A DNA stretch of 64,000 nucleotides from Nitrospira sp. GTDB taxonomy: Bacteria; Nitrospirota; Nitrospiria; Nitrospirales; Nitrospiraceae. Where the stretch lies: positions 1-64,000 of the forward strand of contig SPAW01000033.1 of NCBI GenBank assembly GCA_005239465.1, read 5' to 3'. Shown here one piece after another: positions 62,001 through 64,000 of this stretch. The notes beneath the pieces were generated by a model that saw only the letters and a list, made by a program, of their open reading frames with translations, was not told where the DNA came from and did not search any database. Made by a program: the position numbers and the translations under genes. Every line of letters begins with the position of its first letter. Within the stretch, counting starts at the first letter, position 1.

Positions 62001-62714
62001 ATGGCAAAACGCTTCAACATTCGGATGGCAGGCGTCGGCGGTCAGGGCGTCGTCACTGGCTCGCACATCCTCAGTACTGCAGTCATCATTGCCGGCGGGG
62101 AAAGCACGATTGTACCGTTCTATGGGTCGGAAAAGCGCATGGCGCCGGTTGAAAGCTACGTCCGTGTGTCGGATGAAGCCATTTACGAAATCGGTGAGAT
62201 CACGTTTCCGCACATTATCATCATTTTCCACCCCCAGGTCATCACGCACGGCAAGTCCTACACGATGCCATTCTATTTCGGGTTGAAAGAGGATGGAATC
62301 GCGCTGATCAACAACGATGGCCCGATGAAGCTCCACAAGGACCAGGCTCGTGAACTCGAAGAGCGTCGAGCAAAACTGTATTATTTCCCGGCCACCAAGA
62401 TTTCCCTCGAGGTCGCGGGTATGGACCTCGCGACCAACATGGCGTTGATGGGGTGTATCGGAGCGATCACGGGGTTGACGACTGTCGAGGCGTTAGAGCA
62501 GGCGGTGAAGGATCGATTCCTTGGCAAAGGGTTTGTCGTATCCGGCGGGACCGCGGCGTTGGACAGCGTCGTCGAGAGAAAGTTCAAGAAGAAGCAGGAA
62601 TTGATTGATAAGAACGTGGCGGTGATTCGGGCCGGTTGGAACTACGCAGTCGATCATGGCTGGGCGGCGCCGTCGGTCAAGCGGTCGGAAGAGCAGGCGG
62701 CCGTGGGTGCCTAA
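62001..62714 (+). CDS. 2-oxoacid:ferredoxin oxidoreductase, gamma subunit
   Basis: 237 residues. RMAGVGGQGVVTGSHILSTAVIIAGGEST and SEKRMAPVESYVRVSDEAI are the gamma-domain signature; the rest (TVEALEQAVKDRFLGKG) is typical. AAGGAGG site upstream; 22 bases after the beta gene. Confidence 0.9.
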   Translation: MAKRFNIRMAGVGGQGVVTGSHILSTAVIIAGGESTIVPFYGSEKRMAPVESYVRVSDEAIYEIGEITFPHIIIIFHPQVITHGKSYTMPFYFGLKEDGIALINNDGPMKLHKDQARELEERRAKLYYFPATKISLEVAGMDLATNMALMGCIGAITGLTTVEALEQAVKDRFLGKGFVVSGGTAALDSVVERKFKKKQELIDKNVAVIRAGWNYAVDHGWAAPSVKRSEEQAAVGA

Positions 62715-62741
62715 GTCGAGATCTAGAACGAAGGAGCCCCA

Positions 62742-63065
62742 ATGTATCTGGTAGCCGATATCAGCGTTGAAATCTGTGCCTCAAAGAGTTGCAAACTGTG
62801 CACGCAGTATTGCCCGGAAGCCAACACCATCCTGTACAGCGAAGAAATGGGAAGGGACCAAGGGTTCAAGTATGGGACCGCCTATGTCGCGGTGGATCGA
62901 TGCAAGGGCTGCGCGCAATGTGTGTGGGTCTGCGACAACATGGCAAAGAACAATGCCATCAAGATGATCATGATCGATCAACTGCCGAAGGCCGCATTGA
63001 CGGACAACATTACCTACGGCGAGAAGAGCACCACGGCGGTACTGGCAAGCCCGGTCGTCGGATAA
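62742..63065 (+). CDS. 2-oxoacid:ferredoxin oxidoreductase, ferredoxin-type (delta) subunit
   Basis: 107 residues with two cluster motifs: C12-x4-C17-x2-C20-x3-C24-P and DRCKGCAQCVWVC. The latter is the plain C-x2-C-x2-C-x3-C type; the former has a wider first gap. It should carry two [4Fe-4S] clusters and pass electrons to or from ferredoxin. Confidence 0.88.
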   Translation: MYLVADISVEICASKSCKLCTQYCPEANTILYSEEMGRDQGFKYGTAYVAVDRCKGCAQCVWVCDNMAKNNAIKMIMIDQLPKAALTDNITYGEKSTTAVLASPVVG

Positions 63066-63085
63066 GCGTCGGAAAGGGGAAGGGT

Positions 63086-63850
63086 GTGGGAGCAACCCAT
63101 GATACGAGAGAGCGGATTATTGTCCCGGGGCCTGCAGGGTTTCATCCTCCGTCAGCAGCACAGCTTGGAGTGGCCTTGCCTGATCCAGGGCAGGGACTCT
63201 TCTATGGGCTGCTCGAACTCAACGAAGAAAAAGTCATCGAAGAGATGGCGCGGAAGATGCTCACCAGCCCGAACGCCACGATCTTTCCGGGACCATTGCT
63301 ATTGTGGGCTTGGAACGTTCACGCGGTGGAAAAGGCGAAGGCCACGCTCGAGATCGCGGCGCAGATTCCTGAAGTGTTGATCATCCCGATGCCGGATTAC
63401 CGGCCGAAATATCCGAAGATCGACCCGGAAGAAGCGATCAACCCTAACCATCCGAATCTGACGATCTGGGGGAACAAGATCGAAGCCTGTATTTTCATCG
63501 GCGTCCATTGCCACTACGCGAATTTGACGCTCAAGATGATTCGGGCCGGAACGAATTGCTGCACCATGGCAATCTGTGCGGAACAGGGCCATGAAGACGC
63601 GATGTTGACGATCCGTGACTCCGATACAGCGAAGATCAAGCGGGTGGCGCGGATCTTCAAGCGCGTCCGTGAAGAAATGGGCATTAAATTGCCGGAGAAC
63701 GGCGAAAACGTGCGCTTCACCGGCACGCAGTCGAGAGTGCACGGAGGGAAGACCCATACCAATCCCATGATGTTCGCTCCGTCGCCGGGCGGCACGAACG
63801 CCGCCGCCATGTTTGGCCACACTGCAGAGCAGATGAAGCAAGAAGGATAG
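63086..63850 (+). CDS. Small accessory (epsilon-type) subunit of the oxidoreductase
   Basis: 254 residues from the only plausible start, a GTG at 63086 close behind GGGGAAGGG. It does not carry TPP or ferredoxin motifs. Its place in the operon fits the fifth subunit described in the five-subunit enzymes of Hydrogenobacter and Nitrospira. Distinct parts are LLLWAWNVHAVEKAKATLEIAAQIPEVLIIPMPDYRPKYPKIDPE and HCHYANLTLKMIRAGTNCCTMAICAEQGHEDAMLTIRD. Its biochemical role is not clear from sequence. Confidence 0.75.
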   Translation: MGATHDTRERIIVPGPAGFHPPSAAQLGVALPDPGQGLFYGLLELNEEKVIEEMARKMLTSPNATIFPGPLLLWAWNVHAVEKAKATLEIAAQIPEVLIIPMPDYRPKYPKIDPEEAINPNHPNLTIWGNKIEACIFIGVHCHYANLTLKMIRAGTNCCTMAICAEQGHEDAMLTIRDSDTAKIKRVARIFKRVREEMGIKLPENGENVRFTGTQSRVHGGKTHTNPMMFAPSPGGTNAAAMFGHTAEQMKQEG

Positions 63851-63890
63851 GGCTGAGCAACGCAGCTCACCCATACCGAGAGGTGTATCC

Positions 63891-64000
63891 ATGAGCGAAG
63901 CCCTGGAAGCCGAACAAAAGACCAATCCGCAGGGTGATCCGATCACTAGTGTCGCGGCGCCGAAATCCGATGTGAAGAAAGACCCCCATGGCGATGCGAA
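63891..64000 (+). CDS. Start of the next oxidoreductase subunit (probably alpha), cut by the window edge
   Basis: Only 36 codons are visible: SEALEAEQKTNPQGDPITS, then a Lys/Asp-rich linker. GAGAGGTG precedes the ATG. The alpha (pyrimidine-binding) subunit is the one still missing from the operon, so it is the likely identity; the visible part shows no domain. Confidence 0.5.
   Translation, partial: MSEALEAEQKTNPQGDPITSVAAPKSDVKKDPHGDA

Overview
The window is one contiguous bacterial chromosome segment of high GC content, densely packed and read mostly on the + strand. Its gene set fits the nitrite-oxidising genus Nitrospira or a close relative. It carries a 2-oxoacid:ferredoxin oxidoreductase cluster with extra small subunits, of the type used in the reductive TCA cycle. 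It also has a full cell-wall and division cluster, GTG starts and many overlapping stop/start codons. This assignment rests on family knowledge and gene content, not on a marker gene; no rRNA or tRNA was recognised.

Layout. 1-8.3 kb is a loose region: a MASE1 histidine kinase, a DUF433 protein, the transporter CstA, YajQ, a seven-bladed propeller lipoprotein, and on the - strand an exported protein ending in short glycine/serine repeats. From 8.57 kb a clear sigma70-type promoter starts the dcw cluster: rsmH-ftsL-ftsI-murE-murF-mraY-murD-ftsW-murG-murC-murB-ddl-ftsQ-ftsA-ftsZ, continuing into pgeF-yggS-proC-yggT-divIVA (8.6-29.6 kb). A serine hydrolase, an unknown gene and pgsA follow. Then come pilC-pilS-pilR (32-36.5 kb), ispE, prs, rplY, pth, ychF, a degenerate receiver-GGDEF protein and a nucleotidyltransferase pair (36.5-43 kb). 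Next is rpsF-ssb-rpsR-yceD-rpmF-plsX-fabH-fabD-fabG-acpP-fabF-rnc, i.e. ribosomal proteins plus fatty acid synthesis (43.4-51.8 kb). A secreted cyclophilin closes at a strong terminator (52.7 kb). After a PilZ protein and two - strand genes come the one-carbon/pantoate genes folD-metF-panB (55.3-58.0 kb), three - strand genes (DUF309, apaH, queF) and a stand-alone MTHFR C-terminal zinc domain. The window ends inside the oxidoreductase operon (61.1 kb to the edge).

The most unusual features are: (1) a family of palindromic elements, four long copies plus one related hairpin, placed directly behind stop codons, whose outer and inner stems change together between copies; (2) an exported protein with seven 10-residue repeats followed by six 9-residue repeats; (3) a MurC that appears to lack about 40-50 residues before its conserved DDYGHHPTE motif; (4) an FtsZ with two tandem copies of the C-terminal partner-binding peptide; (5) a separate small MTHFR C-terminal zinc domain away from metF; (6) a receiver-GGDEF protein with the phosphoacceptor Asp replaced by Tyr and EGDEF in place of GGDEF.
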